Assembly: GCA_006503475.1 (NCBI GenBank)
Contig: RSEH01000104.1
Span: 1 to 64,000, forward strand
Reading direction: 5' to 3'
DNA length: 64,000 nucleotides
From: Stentor roeselii
Lineage: Eukaryota > Ciliophora > Heterotrichea > Heterotrichida > Stentoridae
Both the position numbers and the translations under genes were made by a program. Of this stretch, positions 1-9,672 are shown piece by piece; within the stretch, counting starts at the first letter, position 1; the number at the start of each line of letters is the position of its first letter. The notes under the pieces were generated by a model. The model did not search any database. It saw nothing but the letters and a program-made list of their open reading frames with translations, and was not told where the DNA came from.

Positions 1-744
1 TCACTAATTCCTATTATCGGCCATATCTGCTTTCTCCCTCTCTCTTTAATGCTTCTCAGTATTTACAAGTGCGAAGAAGGGATAAGCGATGACTTGTTTG
101 AATCGTTTTTGTATAGAGACTGTACTGAGTTCTGCTATAAGGGGAAGCATAAACAAGTAGTGATTATTTCAATTTTTACAATCGCGATTTTCTTAAGTGT
201 TTCTATTTTCTTACGACCTACTTGGGAAATTGGTCAAGATGATCAGCATATAAGGACAAAGGTTTGCTATTTTTCAGTTTTAAGTGTTTTTCAATTCGTT
301 CTTGTTTTGATTCATGTAAATTTTGAGAAAATTGGAAAAATTTCTGAAGGATTTTTGATGTTTGGGGTTTTGATTTGCATGGTTTTGATTACAGCACGGA
401 TGAATCCTTATAATTATGAAAAATCAAACATTTTTCAACTAGTTATTCTTTCAGTGTGCTCTTGGAATATGATTGTGACTAGTATATATTTTATTTTACC
501 TTATGAAAGCCACCTAAAAGTCATTCTTTTTTCAGGTATAGGCTTGATCTTTGCTTTTGGGTTTAAGATTGCAAGTCGATATCCTACTAGGTTCATCAGT
601 GATTACTTCTATGCTATTCCTATATTAATTAAGTTTCAGTTTTCTAAGGATGTTGGGAAGACGATAAAAATGAATACATTTTATAAGAATATTGAAGAAA
701 AGATACACTTGAATGATAAGAATAGAGTTATTAGGCTTAATTAG
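1..744 (+). CDS. Multi-pass membrane protein, 5' end outside window
   Basis: The frame is open from base 1 to the TAG at 742-744, so only the C-terminal ~247 residues are seen and the true start lies upstream. The sequence shows about five or six hydrophobic stretches (for example near bases 160-210, 265-320, 355-405, 445-500 and 525-570) separated by short charged loops, then a hydrophilic C-terminal tail of about 50 residues. I do not recognise a family; the pattern resembles the C-terminal membrane part of large ciliate surface or channel-like proteins, but that is only an impression. The visible methionine at base 49 is internal. Confidence 0.7.
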   Translation, partial: SLIPIIGHICFLPLSLMLLSIYKCEEGISDDLFESFLYRDCTEFCYKGKHKQVVIISIFTIAIFLSVSIFLRPTWEIGQDDQHIRTKVCYFSVLSVFQFVLVLIHVNFEKIGKISEGFLMFGVLICMVLITARMNPYNYEKSNIFQLVILSVCSWNMIVTSIYFILPYESHLKVILFSGIGLIFAFGFKIASRYPTRFISDYFYAIPILIKFQFSKDVGKTIKMNTFYKNIEEKIHLNDKNRVIRLN

Positions 745-1152
745 ATAGTTTATCGATTATTTTCATGATTTTGGTCTTCTAATTAGTCTGTTGATTAAAT
801 CATTGAATTACTAGTATTCATTTAATTTTCAAAACTTTAAACAATACTTTTTGATAACTGTCCGCGAATTATTCAAAAGTATCATCTGACAAAAGTTATA
901 TACTTTGAATTCCAATGAAATTTAAAATAATCCAATGAAAGTATAACTTTAAACCATTTTATTCACTCATCTAAAATATCAGTTCTAAAAATATAGACTA
1001 AGTCCAAATCTCCTTATTTCCCCAAAATTAAATAGAATCTCCGCTGAAAATAATCCGAATCCTAAAATCTTCAAAATCCAAAAATCTAATAAAGATAAAT
1101 AATAAACTATCCATCTTACAACTAATCATTTAAAACAATCACCATAATAATA
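745..1152. other. Intergenic, AT-rich, no gene seen
   Basis: About 400 bp between two same-strand genes. The second half (about 980-1140) is rich in A and C on the plus strand, as in many upstream regions here. No open frame, RNA or repeat was recognised. Confidence 0.6.
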
Positions 1153-1698
1153 ATGTCATCATCACGAAAAGGTAGCACCGAAATCTTATTCCCAAAGCTG
1201 GACATGTCAAACTGCCGCATCTGCTTCGACATCGGCATGAACCCATTGATCCAAGCATGCAGATGCAACGGATCTTCAAGATTCGTGCATGAAATCTGCT
1301 TAAAACAATGGATCACAACGAAATACACACAATTAGACAACGCTCAATGCGAGATCTGTCTTTACAAATACACAATAATAATCGAGGAAACATCAAAATG
1401 CAGTATAAAAAACGCAGTTCCAAAGAGTGTATCAAATTTATGCCTGATCATCACAGCCTTGTCAATATTAATAGCTTTGGCGATTTTCACAGGACTTTTC
1501 ATTAAGAACCGAATGGACCTGAAGAGGAAAAAGACCTACTCAATCACAGTCTTGTCTATCTGTGGAAGTGTGATGGGCGCTTGCTTCATTTTTTTAGCTA
1601 AAGGAATGTATAAAGTGATGGTAAAAGTCACTGTCAACAAATGGACAATCATTCCATTATCAGAAGAAATTCCTGAAAATGCTGATATTTGTAGTTAG
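1153..1698 (+). CDS. RING-CH (MARCH-type) membrane protein, probable E3 ubiquitin ligase
   Basis: 181 residues. A RINGv/RING-CH domain of C4HC3 type is visible: C21, C24, C36, C38, H46, C49, C66, C69. It is followed by two hydrophobic segments (about 95-118 and 129-152), the layout of MARCH-family E3 ligases, which ubiquitinate membrane proteins from organelle or plasma membranes. The start follows a run of ATA/ATAAT just before the ATG. A second gene of the same layout lies at 8904-9506 on the other strand and is clearly related. Target proteins cannot be inferred. Confidence 0.88.
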   Translation: MSSSRKGSTEILFPKLDMSNCRICFDIGMNPLIQACRCNGSSRFVHEICLKQWITTKYTQLDNAQCEICLYKYTIIIEETSKCSIKNAVPKSVSNLCLIITALSILIALAIFTGLFIKNRMDLKRKKTYSITVLSICGSVMGACFIFLAKGMYKVMVKVTVNKWTIIPLSEEIPENADICS

Positions 1699-1715
1699 AT
1701 AATTTTTTATAGTCT

Positions 1716-2951
1716 TTATTTTACATTATCTACTTTTAGGATTTTGCTTCTTTTTTTCACGATTTTTGAGACTAAAGTTTTAACTGCGTTTGGGTCTTTA
1801 CTTGCTTTGAGCTCGATCTTGAAATGTGTCTTTAAAGTAGTCTTGCTCCAGTCACTCATATAAGGCACGAATTGTGTCTTTGTTTTCGCTTTGGTCTCTT
1901 CTTTTAGCTTCGGAAGTTTCATTGTTTTTGCTTTTGCTTTCGTTTTCAGAGCCTCTGGACTTCCTGTTGTTTTTAAATCGATGCTTACTCGAGATTTTGA
2001 TTTAATTCTTGCAGGGTTGACTGAGCCACTTTTGCTCTTTTTTATCTTTACTAAAGGAGTATTTGATGAAAAAATGCTGGAACTGTTCACTATTGTTATT
2101 TTTTTTATTGGGATCATACTGGGAGTTGAAGGTGTTTTGAATAAAAGTCGCTTTTTTGTTGATTTTTCACTGTAACATGTTCTTCTACGCTCGTTTTTTT
2201 CCTCGGTTTCAAAAATTAGGGTTTCGTTGTTTTTTATGAAAGTCTGAGTAAGTTCGAATGACTCTTTTTCTAACATTTTTTCTTGTTGAATTTGGTGATC
2301 TTCTAGTGGCTTTACTTTTAATTCAGGCTGGGCTTCTTGAGATGAGTCTTTAGGGGTTTCTCCGGTTTTTATGATTTGAGCATCGAGTAATGTGGGAAAT
2401 TCGCTGTAGGTGCCAATCCCTGCTGACCTTGAGTCTTTTTCGATGTTTGATATGTCTGAAAATTCGAGTGGATTTTGAATTTTATTCTCTTTCATCAGGT
2501 TTGCCTGTTCTTTAATCATGGAGACATCATCCCAGCTAATATTATCATCATTTTTGACAGGAAAAGTAGGAGTGAACTGGTTCATTTTAAGTTTTTTCAA
2601 ATTAGGAGTAAGCAAAGAAATCGAGTGTTCAATATCTTGATTTTCCTCATCACTCGGAGCCGACATAATATTGATAAACTTCGGCTGCGAGATTTCTTTT
2701 TCAAATTCTTTTGTTTCACTTGAAAAGTTTCTTTCAGGTTCAATAACAACTCGAATGGGACTGATAGGAAGTCCTCTCATATCATAAGGCGAGCTCGGAT
2801 TCGAGCTCTTATTCGAACTTTGACTCTGAATGCGAAAAGAAGCCAATTGAGACTCCGAGCTTATTTTTTGAATTTCTTCCTTTTCCTCGAAGTTATTCGC
2901 AAGAAGATCAGAAAAATTATCGATTTTCAATGCAGACTTTTTGATGTCCAT
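1716..2951 (-). CDS. Low-complexity protein with basic C-terminus, unknown function
   Basis: 411 residues with no recognised domain. The N-terminal 250 residues are rich in Ser, Glu, Gln and Asn; the C-terminal ~150 are strongly basic with repeated Lys-Ala-Lys-Thr stretches (about residues 330-360), suggesting binding to nucleic acid or microtubules, but this is inference. The stop lies 17 bp from the stop of the convergent RING-CH gene, and the start is 38 bp from that of the divergent PP2C gene, so the promoters must overlap. Confidence 0.75.
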   Translation of the reverse strand: MDIKKSALKIDNFSDLLANNFEEKEEIQKISSESQLASFRIQSQSSNKSSNPSSPYDMRGLPISPIRVVIEPERNFSSETKEFEKEISQPKFINIMSAPSDEENQDIEHSISLLTPNLKKLKMNQFTPTFPVKNDDNISWDDVSMIKEQANLMKENKIQNPLEFSDISNIEKDSRSAGIGTYSEFPTLLDAQIIKTGETPKDSSQEAQPELKVKPLEDHQIQQEKMLEKESFELTQTFIKNNETLIFETEEKNERRRTCYSEKSTKKRLLFKTPSTPSMIPIKKITIVNSSSIFSSNTPLVKIKKSKSGSVNPARIKSKSRVSIDLKTTGSPEALKTKAKAKTMKLPKLKEETKAKTKTQFVPYMSDWSKTTLKTHFKIELKASKDPNAVKTLVSKIVKKRSKILKVDNVK

Positions 2952-2989
2952 AAATTATCTGAAATTCTTTAAACCTATTAAAGATTTAA

Positions 2990-4162
2990 ATGGGTTCATG
3001 CATACACAAAAAGCAAAGTCAATCAATCGATTTAAAAAATGACTCAAATCAAAGAAAGTTCTCATCGATTTTAATCCAACCTGAGGAAAAAGCCCTGGAA
3101 AATCGATTTTCTCTGTTTCATGACCGAGTTGATGAAAAAAGCCTGATTGAAAAAGTCTCTCAAGGGTCTTTGGTCATTTTAGACAAAAGTATTCTTCTTT
3201 CAGGACTTTTAAGTAATAAAAAGCAACAAGGCTTTGAAGACAAGCGAGTCTCAATCAACTCGCAATCGTTTTCATTCGACGATCTTCCAAAAGTAGGAAT
3301 TTCTGTGACTTGCAAAAAAGGACTAAAACCAGAATTTCCCAATCAAGACGATTACTTTGTATTCATCGACAAAGATTTCATCATTTTAGGAGTTTTTGAC
3401 GGTCATGGTGTCCTCGGACACAAAGTTTCTGACTTCGTTCACAACGCGTTGCCTGGAATCATTTTAAGTCAACCAGATCTCTTAAAAGACTCTCAAAGTG
3501 CTTTAAAAAAGGCTTTCGATGAATGTCAAAACAAACTTCTGAACAATGACGAAAATATTGACTGTTCAGTCTCAGGGTGCACTGCGACTGTCCTGCTTAT
3601 AATTCAAGGAAAAATGTTCATTGCCCATATTGGTGACTCAAGAGCTGTCATCTGTGAAGAGGTCAACAATTCAATAGCATCTCGAAACCTCACCAAAGAC
3701 CATAAACCGAATTTGCCGGAGGAAGAAGAAAGGATAAAATTTCATGGAGGTGAAGTAAAACAATTATCTGATGATGCACCTTTTCGCATTTTTAGACCTG
3801 GGCAAGATTTTCCGGGGATTAATATGAGCCGGGCTTTTGGAGATGTTCTTTCGAGAGAGTTGGGAGTCATTCATGTACCAGAAGTCAATGAAATCAAGAT
3901 GAAAGTTAATGATTCTTTTATTTTGATCTGCAGTGATGGCATCTGGGAGTTCATCACTGGTCAAGAATCTGCGAATCTTGTGTTTAAATGTCAGGGAGAT
4001 GCAAAAAAAGCTTGTGAAAAACTCGCTGCTTTGGCTTGGATGAGATGGAAAAAAAAATATGATAATCTTGTTGATGATATTACTGTTATTGTTGTTTATT
4101 TAAAGAACCCTTTCATTCAACAGAGACTTGCTGTGAGTTCGACTGAACAGATTTGTAAATAA
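2990..4162 (+). CDS. PP2C-type protein phosphatase, N-myristoylation signal
   Basis: 390 residues. Metal-dependent Ser/Thr phosphatase (PPM family). Visible motifs in order: NQDDYF at 118-123, DGHG at 137-140, GDSRAV at 215-220, DHKP at 237-240, RAFGD at 281-285, SDGIWE at 315-320 and DDITVIVVY at 362-370, giving the conserved aspartates that bind the two Mn/Mg ions. The N-terminus MGSCIHKK fits N-myristoylation plus palmitoylation at Cys4, so membrane anchoring is likely. It is divergent from the gene at 1716-2951 with a 38-bp gap. It is probably an antagonist of one or more of the many kinases of this organism, but the substrate is unknown. Confidence 0.95.
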   Translation: MGSCIHKKQSQSIDLKNDSNQRKFSSILIQPEEKALENRFSLFHDRVDEKSLIEKVSQGSLVILDKSILLSGLLSNKKQQGFEDKRVSINSQSFSFDDLPKVGISVTCKKGLKPEFPNQDDYFVFIDKDFIILGVFDGHGVLGHKVSDFVHNALPGIILSQPDLLKDSQSALKKAFDECQNKLLNNDENIDCSVSGCTATVLLIIQGKMFIAHIGDSRAVICEEVNNSIASRNLTKDHKPNLPEEEERIKFHGGEVKQLSDDAPFRIFRPGQDFPGINMSRAFGDVLSRELGVIHVPEVNEIKMKVNDSFILICSDGIWEFITGQESANLVFKCQGDAKKACEKLAALAWMRWKKKYDNLVDDITVIVVYLKNPFIQQRLAVSSTEQICK

Positions 4163-4507
4163 CTTTAATTTTATAGATTTTTGGAAAATTGGATTTTGGG
4201 AAAAATTTAAATTTTTTAGCTTAATTTTCGATTTTTTTGGAAGATTGAGGAAATTTTGGGTTTTTTTTGGGTTAGTTTGTTATATTTTTGGAAGATTGAG
4301 GAAATTTTAGGAAAAATTTAAATTTTGGGTTTTTTTTGGGTTTATTTTAGATATTTTTGGAAGATTAAGGTAATTTCAGGAAAAATTCAATTTTTTTTGC
4401 TTTTTTGGGTTTAGATGGATTAATGACTGGATTAGTTCGGATTGTCTGTATTCAAGTTTTAAACTCATGATATTGATTAGTTCCATTTTCACTTTAATCA
4501 AATAATC
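4163..4507. other. Intergenic with imperfect G/T-rich repeats
   Basis: 345 bp downstream of the PP2C gene. The plus strand is very rich in T and G, with runs such as GGGTTTTTTTTGGG. See the repeat entry at 4239-4411. No gene seen. Confidence 0.6.
4239..4411 (+). repeat. Imperfect tandem repeat, three copies
   Basis: The start of the unit (GGAAGATTGAGGAAATTTT, with changes in the last copy) occurs at 4239, 4290 and 4359, each followed by a T/G-rich tail containing GGGTTTTTTTTGGGTTT-like runs. Spacing is 51 and 69 bp, so the copies differ in length. It lies in the 3' flank of the PP2C gene and may reflect slippage or local duplication. Confidence 0.65.
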
Positions 4508-5842
4508 ATGCGTAAGCGAGTTGCCAGTCAACCAAAGTTAATCCCCGATCGTTTTCCCTTCAACCACTTCACAAAAGACCAAATTCCAGAAAATTTCTCA
4601 AATCGTGGAAACCTAAGATCAGGAAGCAAGACCTTCATGAATTGGATGTGCGGAAACAACCAGACCCAAAACATTTCATCGCCGCGACTAAAAACGATAT
4701 TCTCAAAAGAAAGCAAAGTAGTGAAGCCGAGCATCATCGAGCTTCTGATAGCGAAGCACAAGTCCTCCTCATCCAAGTTAAAAACCCCAGGAAGTCTAAA
4801 CAAAACCCTTTCAACCCGACCAGCAACAGTTACGAGTCCCGCTTTAATAACAGAGCCAGCCGTCAGAACGCCTGAGGCTTTTGCAGTGATTGAAGAGAAG
4901 CTGCAGAGAGACACTCCTAAAGTATCAAGTTGCTTTAAAAACAATGACATTGTCGACAACTACCTTCTTGGCACTGAGATCGGGAAAGGCGCTTATGCAG
5001 TAGTCCGTGTTGCGAGACACTTACAGGACAATAGTAAAGTGGCAGTCAAAATTTATGATAAAAGCAAAATGATGACTCCAAGTCGGAAAAAAAATGCTGA
5101 ACGTGAAGTGAAAATATTGGAAAAACTTGATCATGTTAATGTGATAAAATTGGTGAAAACTGTTGAAAATCAAAGAAGTCTTAACTTGATCATGGAGTAC
5201 GTCAATGGATGCTCACTCATGGCTTATCTCAAGAAAAGACAGAAAAAAAGACTTGATGAGTCTGAAGCTAGAAGAATCTTTCGCCAGGTGTTAAACGGTC
5301 TTGAGTACTGTCATAATTTAAACATCACTCATCGTGATGTAAAACTGGAAAATATCCTTATTGACTCAAGTCACGTAGTTAAAATCATCGACTTCGGCTT
5401 TTCCACCTGTTTTTCCAATGAAAAAAAAATAAGTCTCTTCTGTGGGACGCCTAGTTACATGTCTCCAGAAATTGTTTCTAAACAAGAGTCATTCGGTCCT
5501 CCTTCAGACATCTGGGCAGCGGGTGTTGTCCTTTACGTTCTTTTAACTGGAAATTTTCCTTTCAAAGCTCCTCATAGCAAAGACTTGTACAGCAAAATTC
5601 AAAGAGGAGCCTTTTTGATTCCAAGTCATCTTTCACCTGAAGCTGGGTCTTTACTTTCGGCAATGTTGAATCTGGACCCGTTAAAAAGACCTTCGGCGAA
5701 AGTGGCTTTGGAATTCTCGTGGTTTAAGGAAAAGTCACTTGGGAAAACACAGAGCATTGTTGAAAGACTTTCAGAAGTGCCTCAGGTCAGGGTTTCTTTG
5801 AATAACACCTTTGATCAGGGAAAAGTTGTTAGTTTAATGTAA
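4508..5842 (+). CDS. CAMK/AMPK-related Ser/Thr protein kinase with long N-terminal extension
   Basis: 444 residues. Residues 1-150 are basic, Ser/Pro-rich and without a known domain. The kinase domain runs from ~152 to ~410: glycine loop GKGAYAVV (159-166), catalytic Lys181 in VAVK, HRDVKLEN with Asp277, DFG at 295-297, and activation segment GTPSYMSPE. HRDVKLEN and the loop sequence are typical of SNF1/MARK/NIM1-like members of the CAMK group. No UBA or C-terminal regulatory domain is seen. The small gene at 5861 starts 18 bp after the stop. Substrate unknown. Confidence 0.93.
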   Translation: MRKRVASQPKLIPDRFPFNHFTKDQIPENFSNRGNLRSGSKTFMNWMCGNNQTQNISSPRLKTIFSKESKVVKPSIIELLIAKHKSSSSKLKTPGSLNKTLSTRPATVTSPALITEPAVRTPEAFAVIEEKLQRDTPKVSSCFKNNDIVDNYLLGTEIGKGAYAVVRVARHLQDNSKVAVKIYDKSKMMTPSRKKNAEREVKILEKLDHVNVIKLVKTVENQRSLNLIMEYVNGCSLMAYLKKRQKKRLDESEARRIFRQVLNGLEYCHNLNITHRDVKLENILIDSSHVVKIIDFGFSTCFSNEKKISLFCGTPSYMSPEIVSKQESFGPPSDIWAAGVVLYVLLTGNFPFKAPHSKDLYSKIQRGAFLIPSHLSPEAGSLLSAMLNLDPLKRPSAKVALEFSWFKEKSLGKTQSIVERLSEVPQVRVSLNNTFDQGKVVSLM

Positions 5843-5860
5843 TGTATTTAGATTATTATT

Positions 5861-6163
5861 ATGATTAGGGAAAATCAGGTTTTTGAAGCGAAAGTCTTTT
5901 TGAGGAGTTATCGTGATGCACTGTTTTGTATACAGCAAACTGTTGCCAAGAAAAAAAGTTTTGAACAGTATCAGAAAATGGTTTTACAAGCTAAGGAAGA
6001 AGAGGATGAACAGGCTGTGAAAATTTTGAAGTTTTCTAGGTGAGAGGTGATTAGGATGTTTGTTGGGAAGTACTTTAAACCTGAACCTGTTAATTTTGAT
6101 GAGTTTTCTAAGGTTTTAGAGAAGGTTCGGGCTGATTCGCAACAAATTCAGGGAAATAAGTAG
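5861..6163 (+). CDS. Small protein with one 15-nt intron, unknown
   Basis: 95 residues when the 15-nt intron 6040-6054 is removed; unspliced, the frame ends at a TGA inside the intron. The product has a helical, Lys/Glu/Gln-rich first part and a second-exon part reading MFVGKYFKPEPVNFDEF, a charged motif that looks conserved, though I cannot name a family. The frame stays open across the splice and ends at TAG 6161-6163, 26 bp before the next gene. Both neighbours are on the same strand with gaps of 18 and 26 bp. Confidence 0.75.
6040..6054 (+). other. 15-nt intron (gtgagaggtgattag)
   Basis: It begins GT and ends AG. Removal (phase 2) carries the frame past an in-frame TGA and gives 35 further codons. 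It is the only one of the eight with GTG rather than GTA at its 5' end. Confidence 0.8.
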
Positions 6164-6189
6164 TTCATAACACTTTAGAATGATTAAAA

Positions 6190-8214
6190 ATGGATGAAGA
6201 ACTTTTAAACATCAATCTAGAAAACAAAATTAGAATGATAGTTTCCGATATATTAAACCCTTTCATCGGACACATGAATGAGCAGCAACAATCAAGTAAA
6301 AAGCTTGAACAAAGTTTCAAAAAGCAACAATTCACAATTGAGCACTTGTCAAACGAAATCCATCAAAACATAAATCAAAGTGTCCCATTCCACGAGTTCA
6401 AAAAAAGAATCGAATCAATTGAAACCAATTTTTCATCTGAAGTAGGAGAGTTGAGATTTGATATAAATTCAACGAAGCTGAAAAACGATTCACATTCATT
6501 GATAATTTCAGATCTTAACACAAAAGTCAAGTTTTTAGAAGATAAGCTCAAAGATGTTCTTGCAAGTTCTGAATACAACTTTAAATATATCAGAGAGTTT
6601 CGAGATAGCATTTCTCTTGAAAGCACAAAAAGCATTCTTGCTATGAAAAGTTTTATTGATGGGCAAAAAGATTTAAATGATACGATTAGTGAAAAAATTA
6701 GTAAAGTCAGTCAAAGTATTTTAGAAATTAACTCGAAAGGATTCCCTCAGGTATATACTCAGATTGAAAGGAGGAATGTTGAGATTTCAGAATTGAAGAT
6801 TTTTATTAAAGAACTTCAAGCTGATAGGGTGGTCAGCGACGACATAGTCCGTTTAAAATCAAAACTAGACACCGAGGTATGGAAACTTTCAGATAGATTT
6901 TTAAAAGAGCTAGAAGAAATAAAATCATTTTTACACGAAATGCTTCGACTGGAGATTTCCTGCGGTGTGTCAGACACTTTACTGAAAGTTCTCGACAACC
7001 GTCAGATAAAGAAGTTGATTCCAGTAGTCGAAAGCCAATTGAAAGAAGATCATCTGATATACGAGGACTGGTCCGAAAACTCCTCAAGTCTCAAGCCAGT
7101 CTCAACAGATTCTTTATACTCAAAGGCCTGGACTCAAACAAAAGCTTTAGAATCAAGTCTTGCAGGGTACAAGGAAAGAATCAGCAAAGAAGAAGAAGAA
7201 GAACAACGAAAACTTCTTGAAAAACAGAAAAAGTTAATTGAAATCCAAACGAAAACAATGGTAAAAACTAACAAAACAAGGGTAAATCATATTAACTTGA
7301 ACTTCACTCACACTACTCAAGCCTTGCCTCGGTCTTCAAGACTTGAAAACAGTCCTCTCGCTTCTCAGGAACTCGAAGAACCTCAACTAGATTCCGAAAT
7401 ATTCCCCGAGGTTCAGATTTTACTAGAAAAAATTGAAAATCTCGAGAAAAAAATCAATGAAATTCAAAATTTGAAAGAAAATCTGACTTCTTTTAAACTA
7501 GAAGTTAATAAATCCTCGAAAAGTCTTCAAGAACTCTTAGAAAACATGGAACTCGAGTTTAGAACCAACCAAAAAATACAAAACGACGAGTTTAACCTAA
7601 TGTTTCGACAGAAAACCAAAGAAATCTCTGAAATTTTTCTGAAATTTGAAGAAATCACTAAGATCTTAAAAAATTCCAGAAATGAAATTAATGAGTTACA
7701 TGAAGATGCGAAAGTAAATGAAGAGCAGGTCAAAGGTCTCTGGGAATCTTGTAGGATTATTCAAATGCTGCTTAAACAAGATGAAGAAGATCGCAAAGGC
7801 CTGCAACTGACTGGCTACAGTGAAAGTAAAACTTCGAAAACTCCAACAAAAAATCGACCTGCCGTGAGTTTTAAACCTGAATGTTTGTCTTGCTCTGATC
7901 GAAACGTTGCTCTTATGTCTGCGTTTAAAATGGCTTGTCTTAATTACTACCCTTCTGAAATCAATTATTTGGGAAAGGTTTTTACTAGATGCGAAATTAT
8001 TAAAAAACTTGCTGATATTGTTGGAAGTAAAAATGAAATTGTTGGAAATATTCAGGATGATGTTGTTAGGATTATTGAAGTTGATAGAGATGATCAAAGG
8101 CCGAAGTCGGCTACTAAGATTCGATATGCTAGAAATGTTTTTGATGCGTCTTTGACGAGAGGGTTGTTTGAATCGTCGAGTAAGAGGTTTAAGCCGAAGA
8201 ACTTTAGGTATTGA
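6190..8214 (+). CDS. Long coiled-coil protein, probably cytoskeletal
   Basis: 674 residues, dominated by heptad-like Leu/Ile/Lys/Glu patterns (about 1-270, 325-355 and 405-530), with a Lys/Glu-rich stretch around 330-355. The C-terminal ~100 residues include two close cysteines (CLSC) and a more globular, hydrophobic part. It ends in TGA, one of the clear uses of TGA as a stop in this window. Such proteins are abundant in ciliate cortex and basal bodies, but no specific family is recognised. Confidence 0.85.
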   Translation: MDEELLNINLENKIRMIVSDILNPFIGHMNEQQQSSKKLEQSFKKQQFTIEHLSNEIHQNINQSVPFHEFKKRIESIETNFSSEVGELRFDINSTKLKNDSHSLIISDLNTKVKFLEDKLKDVLASSEYNFKYIREFRDSISLESTKSILAMKSFIDGQKDLNDTISEKISKVSQSILEINSKGFPQVYTQIERRNVEISELKIFIKELQADRVVSDDIVRLKSKLDTEVWKLSDRFLKELEEIKSFLHEMLRLEISCGVSDTLLKVLDNRQIKKLIPVVESQLKEDHLIYEDWSENSSSLKPVSTDSLYSKAWTQTKALESSLAGYKERISKEEEEEQRKLLEKQKKLIEIQTKTMVKTNKTRVNHINLNFTHTTQALPRSSRLENSPLASQELEEPQLDSEIFPEVQILLEKIENLEKKINEIQNLKENLTSFKLEVNKSSKSLQELLENMELEFRTNQKIQNDEFNLMFRQKTKEISEIFLKFEEITKILKNSRNEINELHEDAKVNEEQVKGLWESCRIIQMLLKQDEEDRKGLQLTGYSESKTSKTPTKNRPAVSFKPECLSCSDRNVALMSAFKMACLNYYPSEINYLGKVFTRCEIIKKLADIVGSKNEIVGNIQDDVVRIIEVDRDDQRPKSATKIRYARNVFDASLTRGLFESSSKRFKPKNFRY

Positions 8215-8395
8215 AGATGGATTTGGAGGGAATTAGAGATTGTTAATTAGGGAATATTGATGATGGTTTTTAATATCATAAAATAATTATCGATGATACA
8301 ACTCACGAAAAACCTTCCAAATAACCAAAACAAACTTAAACTAAAAAGACTCTTCACTCTTCCAATCAAATCATCAAACCTCTAAACATTTCCAA

Positions 8396-8815
8396 TTAAT
8401 AAGGTCTAAACCTAGAAAATCTTGACCTTGGCAGCATATAAGATCTCCTCATAAAACTCCGAGTATTTCTTGGTTTATTAAACTTGGGAATATTATTTCT
8501 TTTAGGATGGACTTTCAACTTGCGTCCCTTGAAGACTTTTTCATTAACAGATTCAGCTTTAATAGCCGAGCTTTCTTCAGTAAACTCAATATAAGCATAT
8601 CCTTTCGGTTTTCCACTGAAGTGGTCAGTCGGAATAGTGACTCTTTCAATAGGCCCGCATTCTTTAAACACAGCTCTAAGTTCTTCAGTACTAGTTGAAT
8701 AGTCAACATTTCCAACAAAAATCGATCTTTTATCTCGATCATCTGCTTCATTTTTTGCATTTTCTTCTTCTTGTTCTTTTTCTTCTTTCGTCGTTTTGGG
8801 TTCTTGATTTTCCAT
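8396..8815 (-). CDS. PABPN1-like nuclear RRM protein
   Basis: 139 residues with an acidic, Glu-rich N-terminus (1-28), one RRM (about 30-105) and a basic Arg/Phe/Pro-rich tail. RNP2 is SIFVGN (31-36) and RNP1 is KGYAYIEF (71-78). The order acidic region - RRM - arginine-rich tail, and the RRM itself, match nuclear poly(A)-binding protein 2 (PABPN1/Pab2), which binds the growing poly(A) tail and controls its length. The family usually has ~200-300 residues, so this is a short form. The start codon directly follows ATTATAA. Confidence 0.88.
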   Translation of the reverse strand: MENQEPKTTKEEKEQEEENAKNEADDRDKRSIFVGNVDYSTSTEELRAVFKECGPIERVTIPTDHFSGKPKGYAYIEFTEESSAIKAESVNEKVFKGRKLKVHPKRNNIPKFNKPRNTRSFMRRSYMLPRSRFSRFRPY

Positions 8816-8903
8816 TTATAATAATCACCACTCCGGATAAAAAACATTCGAATAATAGAGATTTACTGGAAGGACTGAAAATTTAAGGAATTTCTTTGAA
8901 TTA

Positions 8904-9506
8904 TTAAAAGTTGTTCATTCTTCGAACTTCTTCGTCTCCTGGATTTTCTTGATTATCTGAACTGTCAACTCGATGTAGTGAGTTTACTATTATCGTCGTG
9001 TTTAAGTCTATTGTTTCTTGTTTAATTGGGAAAATTTTAAGAGACTTTTCAATCTCTACAAAAAAAATTCCTTTTATTAGTTTGAACATGATGCTTAGTG
9101 AACAGATTAATGCAAAACTGAAAATTCCCATTAGTCCAAGGAAATAGAAGATGTTTTCACGAGGATCTACGTAACCTTTTTGAATGATTACGTAGATTAG
9201 GATTATTAGCAGGGATGTTACCATTATCAGAATGCAAAGATAACAGATAAAGTGCGGGTTCTGGGAAAAAGACTCTCGAGGGTCACATTTCTTTACTGAT
9301 GTAACTTTGATATTATACAAATATTTACAGACCTCGCATCGTTTGTCGTTGTTGGTAAGGTCCTGTGTCAGGATCCAAGTCGATAGACATTCCTCGTGAA
9401 TGAACTTAGATGAGCCTTTGCATTTGCAGGGATTGATGACTTGCTTTTCTTTTGTTTCTTCTTCAAAACAGATTCGACAAACTCTGGAATCTTCTTCTTG
9501 GTTCAT
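8904..9506 (-). CDS. RING-CH (MARCH-type) membrane protein, paralogue
   Basis: 200 residues. C4HC3 ligands: C10, C13, C27, C29, H37, C40, C57, C60, then two transmembrane segments (about 87-110 and 119-142) and a cytosolic tail. Same layout as the gene at 1153-1698, but with a shorter N-terminus and longer tail. Expected role: E2-dependent ubiquitination of membrane proteins. It lies 88 bp upstream of the PABPN1-like gene on the same strand and is divergent from the zinc protein at 9673. Confidence 0.88.
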   Translation of the reverse strand: MNQEEDSRVCRICFEEETKEKQVINPCKCKGSSKFIHEECLSTWILTQDLTNNDKRCEVCKYLYNIKVTSVKKCDPRESFSQNPHFICYLCILIMVTSLLIILIYVIIQKGYVDPRENIFYFLGLMGIFSFALICSLSIMFKLIKGIFFVEIEKSLKIFPIKQETIDLNTTIIVNSLHRVDSSDNQENPGDEEVRRMNNF

Positions 9507-9672
9507 AGTTCAATTATAATAATTAGGATAAAAAGAAGTAATTATATTTATACTTGACAAATTTAGATTACTGAAAAGGTGTCAATTTGAGTAATTGTCT
9601 AATAAAACTGATCATTTTTAATTCTTATGGACGAAATAACTACTTTAATTGCCCAGGCTATTTATAATCAAT

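Noticed and set aside
4528-4959. 143-codon minus-strand frame inside the kinase gene
   Set aside because: Shadow of the N-terminal extension of the well-supported kinase on the plus strand.
5840-5852. 13-nt GT..AG (gtaatgtatttag) joining the kinase at 4508 to the small gene at 5861
   Set aside because: Wrong length against eight 15-nt introns, and the kinase already ends in a normal C-terminus.
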